A stretch of DNA of 5,291 bases from Acidimicrobiaceae bacterium (GTDB taxonomy: Bacteria > Actinomycetota > Acidimicrobiia > Acidimicrobiales > UBA8190): assembly GCA_003453695.1 (NCBI GenBank), contig DMNK01000066.1:1-5291 (forward strand), read 5' to 3'. Of this stretch, positions 3,552 to 5,291 are shown in pieces. Positions within the stretch are counted from its first letter, which is position 1. Every line of letters starts with the position of its first letter. A program made the position numbers and the translations under genes. Below the pieces are notes generated by a model. That model was given only the letters and a program-made list of their open reading frames with translations. It was not told where the DNA came from and ran no database searches.

Positions 3552-5291
3552 TGGTCGGCTGTGGTGTCGGAGGAATTGGCGTAGTTCATGTCGCCGCTGT
3601 AATAGGCGGCGAAGCAGTAGGAGGTGCCGGACGTCACTGGGTACGATCCCGAGGTCGCCTGGCCGGCCGACAGACTTGTAGCGCTGCCTACCTGTGTTGC
3701 TCCGGCAGTGGTAGAGGTGCAACCCGTCGTGGTGTTGGCACAGACATAGAAGGTCACGCTGCCGGTAGGGCCAATCCCATTGCCATTTCCGGTAACGGTG
3801 GCGGTATCAGTGGCTGCATTGTTCGTCGGTGTGGCAGCGGCTGCGGTGGAGGACGTACTTTGGCCCACTACGAGGTTGAGGGTTCCAGTTGACGTCGCAT
3901 AGAAGGTGTCGCCGCTGTACACCGCCGTCACTGTGTATGGGGAGTTGGCCGCTTGCAGTATTCCGGCGTTGACCGTGCACGTGGCCGACCCGGCCGAAAG
4001 GGCGGTGGTGCTGTTACAGCTGAGCGAACCGCTTGAACCGCCGCTTGAACCGTAGGTAATGGTCCAGGCCATCGTGCCGGAATCCGGCGCGGGAACCACG
4101 GCAGCCGTGAAGACCACCTGTTGACCTGTCGTGGGAGACGAGGGCAGGGCTGTAGCGGTCGTCGTCGTGGCGGTGTAGACGTACTGGTTGAGTGTCGCCG
4201 TCTGAGGTTTGAATGTCGTGTTCCCCCCGTACGCGGCCGTGACCGTGTACGGGGAACCGGATTCCGTCATGATCGATGTTGTGCATGTTGCCTTGCCATT
4301 GGCGGCCAGGGCTTTGTTCGAGCAAAGAACCACCGCGGTGGCCGACCCGTTGGGCGTCTCGCTGAAAGTGACGCTCCCCGCAGGAATGAGCCCATCGGTG
4401 GCAGAAACCGCCGCTGTGAAGGTCAATGACTGGTCCGAGGTCGGGCTGGAGTTCGACGAGGTCAACGTCATCGTCGTCGCCACCTGCGATCCGATCGTGA
4501 CGGCGCCGTTGCCCCCGCAGGCCAAGGACTGCGAGATGATGCCGCCAGTCGAGTTCGTCCCGCCCCCGGTCGTATTCACCTGGGCATCAGGGGCGTAGAT
4601 GACACCGTTATACGTGGTGCTCATTCCGTTTCCTACGATCTGCAGGACGTCGCTGTCGTAGCGGGACTGGAAGATGACGAGTCCGGTGTAAAGGCCCGAC
4701 GTAGGAGCCGTTAGGTTGATGTTTCCATTTCCGGAGTTGTTGAAGAATGCATCCGACGGCTGGATGTATTGGTTTGGGATCCCTATGAAGAACATCACGC
4801 CGTTGCCAGTGACTGCACCATTTCCCGAGAAGGAGATCCCATTCTCGAAGATGTAGATCCCGGGCAAAATGTTAGGGTTCCCGGCGTTATCTGAGGTGAT
4901 CGAAACAGGTGAGGTGTACACACCGGGACCATCAGAGAAAATGTTGCTGTCGTTGAAGGTTCCGTTAACGCCGGGTCCGGTCGTAGGTGGATCAGGCAGG
5001 TTGGCGTATGGGTCCGGCAGGGGAGGGCCCGAGGCGTAAGCCGTGGCCGACGTGGGTGTGTAGGCAGAACCTATGGAAGTAGAACTGTTCTCCGTATACA
5101 CTTCGCCGCCCGTCAATTTGTATCTGGGATTACCCGTAAAAGTGACATCGTTCGAGGTGGCCGAATCCGTCGCAGCGATGCCATTAACAGTCAGGCTCCC
5201 GCTAACCCCTCCTCCCTGACAGTTCACGTCCTGACCTGACCCGAGTAACAACAACGTGGGAGGTGAGCTGCCGGGCGGGGAGGCGCCATTA
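3533..5291 (-). CDS. Large surface protein with GNG-rich beta region and three Ig-like repeats (5' end beyond window)
   Basis: The frame stays open to the window edge, so the N-terminus is missing; 585 residues are visible. The TTG at 5254 is not a convincing start because coding-like sequence continues upstream (NGASPPGSSPPT). Residues about 13-270 are rich in Gly, Asn, Ser and Thr with recurring GNG units: ILPGIYIFENGISFSGNGAVTG, NSGNGNINLTAPTSGLYTGLVIFQ, and NGVIYAPDAQVNTTGGG. This pattern occurs in TadG/PilX-associated extracellular proteins, probably a beta-solenoid. Residues about 270-585 are three bacterial Ig-like domains. There is no LPXTG, C-terminal membrane segment or other anchor; any signal or membrane anchor would lie in the missing N-terminus. 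It overlaps the prepilin gene, so it belongs to the same operon and is likely a secreted or pilus-associated adhesin-like protein. Function is inferred from architecture. Confidence 0.83.
   Translation of the reverse strand, partial: NGASPPGSSPPTLLLLGSGQDVNCQGGGVSGSLTVNGIAATDSATSNDVTFTGNPRYKLTGGEVYTENSSTSIGSAYTPTSATAYASGPPLPDPYANLPDPPTTGPGVNGTFNDSNIFSDGPGVYTSPVSITSDNAGNPNILPGIYIFENGISFSGNGAVTGNGVMFFIGIPNQYIQPSDAFFNNSGNGNINLTAPTSGLYTGLVIFQSRYDSDVLQIVGNGMSTTYNGVIYAPDAQVNTTGGGTNSTGGIISQSLACGGNGAVTIGSQVATTMTLTSSNSSPTSDQSLTFTAAVSATDGLIPAGSVTFSETPNGSATAVVLCSNKALAANGKATCTTSIMTESGSPYTVTAAYGGNTTFKPQTATLNQYVYTATTTTATALPSSPTTGQQVVFTAAVVPAPDSGTMAWTITYGSSGGSSGSLSCNSTTALSAGSATCTVNAGILQAANSPYTVTAVYSGDTFYATSTGTLNLVVGQSTSSTAAAATPTNNAATDTATVTGNGNGIGPTGSVTFYVCANTTTGCTSTTAGATQVGSATSLSAGQATSGSYPVTSGTSYCFAAYYSGDMNYANSSDTTADQCFTAS
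3536..4483 (-). repeat. Three tandem bacterial Ig-like repeats
   Basis: The units lie at about 4483-4181, 4180-3857 and 3856-3536, roughly 100-108 residues each. Units 1 and 2 share T-x-T...P-T-x-x-Q...FTAAV, a cysteine pair (C-[SN]-x...A-x-C-T) and S-P-Y-T-V-T-A-x-Y-x-G-[ND]-T-x-[FY], the hallmark of Big_3-type domains. Unit 3 has GPTGSVTFYVC, then SYCFAAYYSGDMNYANSSD and ends DQCFTAS; it has extra cysteines and is the most divergent. The cysteine pairs suggest disulfides and an extracellular site. The repeats are diverged at DNA level, so they are old and not a recent tandem expansion. Confidence 0.78.

Noticed and set aside
3552..3722. N-terminal extension of the prepilin to an ATG at 3722
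   Set aside because: The added residues are Arg/His/Leu-rich shadow of the Ig-repeat gene and would make an implausibly long leader before the cleavage motif.
5252..5254. TTG at 5254 as the true start of the Ig-repeat protein
   Set aside because: The frame continues open and coding-like to the window edge, there is no ribosome site, and no signal peptide follows the TTG.

Overview
This window looks like chromosomal DNA of a high-GC Gram-positive bacterium (Actinomycetota). The signs are the GC-rich third codon positions, frequent GTG starts, starts that look leaderless, a Phd/PIN-type VapBC module, and a prepilin with the GDTLVELL-type N-terminus. I recall that prepilin type from actinobacterial lineages such as Acidimicrobiia, but the lineage is an inference and not something the sequence proves.

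Layout. Positions 1-781 (minus strand) hold a two-gene unit. It consists of an XRE-type helix-turn-helix protein followed, with an 8-base overlap, by an AbiEii-like nucleotidyltransferase cut by the window edge. Positions 782-857 are a short divergent control region with two inverted repeats and a possible leaderless -10 element for each direction. Positions 858-1504 (plus strand) hold a type II toxin-antitoxin pair: a Phd/YefM (VapB-like) antitoxin and a PIN-domain (VapC-like) ribonuclease, overlapping by GTGA. A strong 11-bp hairpin at 1492-1518 covers the stop codons of vapC and of the convergent SEC-C zinc-motif gene (1511-2053, minus). Positions 2054-2337 contain no intact gene. Within them, 2135-2306 looks like the decayed 3' end of a second nucleotidyltransferase gene related to the one at the left edge.

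The right half (2323-5291, minus strand) is an overlapping three-gene pilus-type operon, read from right to left. First comes a large extracellular protein, open at the window edge, with a Gly-Asn-Gly-rich beta region and three C-terminal bacterial Ig-like repeats. Next is a prepilin with a class III signal motif (PilV-like) carrying an inserted domain of about 70 residues. Last is a PilX-like single-pass minor pilin. A hairpin at the stop codon of the last gene probably ends the transcript.

How the parts work together. The right half probably builds or decorates a type IV pilus-like or pseudopilus-like surface structure, with the Ig-repeat protein as the exposed or adhesive part. The left half is an accessory cluster of one clear and one probable toxin-antitoxin unit, arranged back to back. 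The nucleotidyltransferase remnant suggests repeated gain and loss of such modules here. I see no tRNA, rRNA, CRISPR array, insertion sequence or replication origin.
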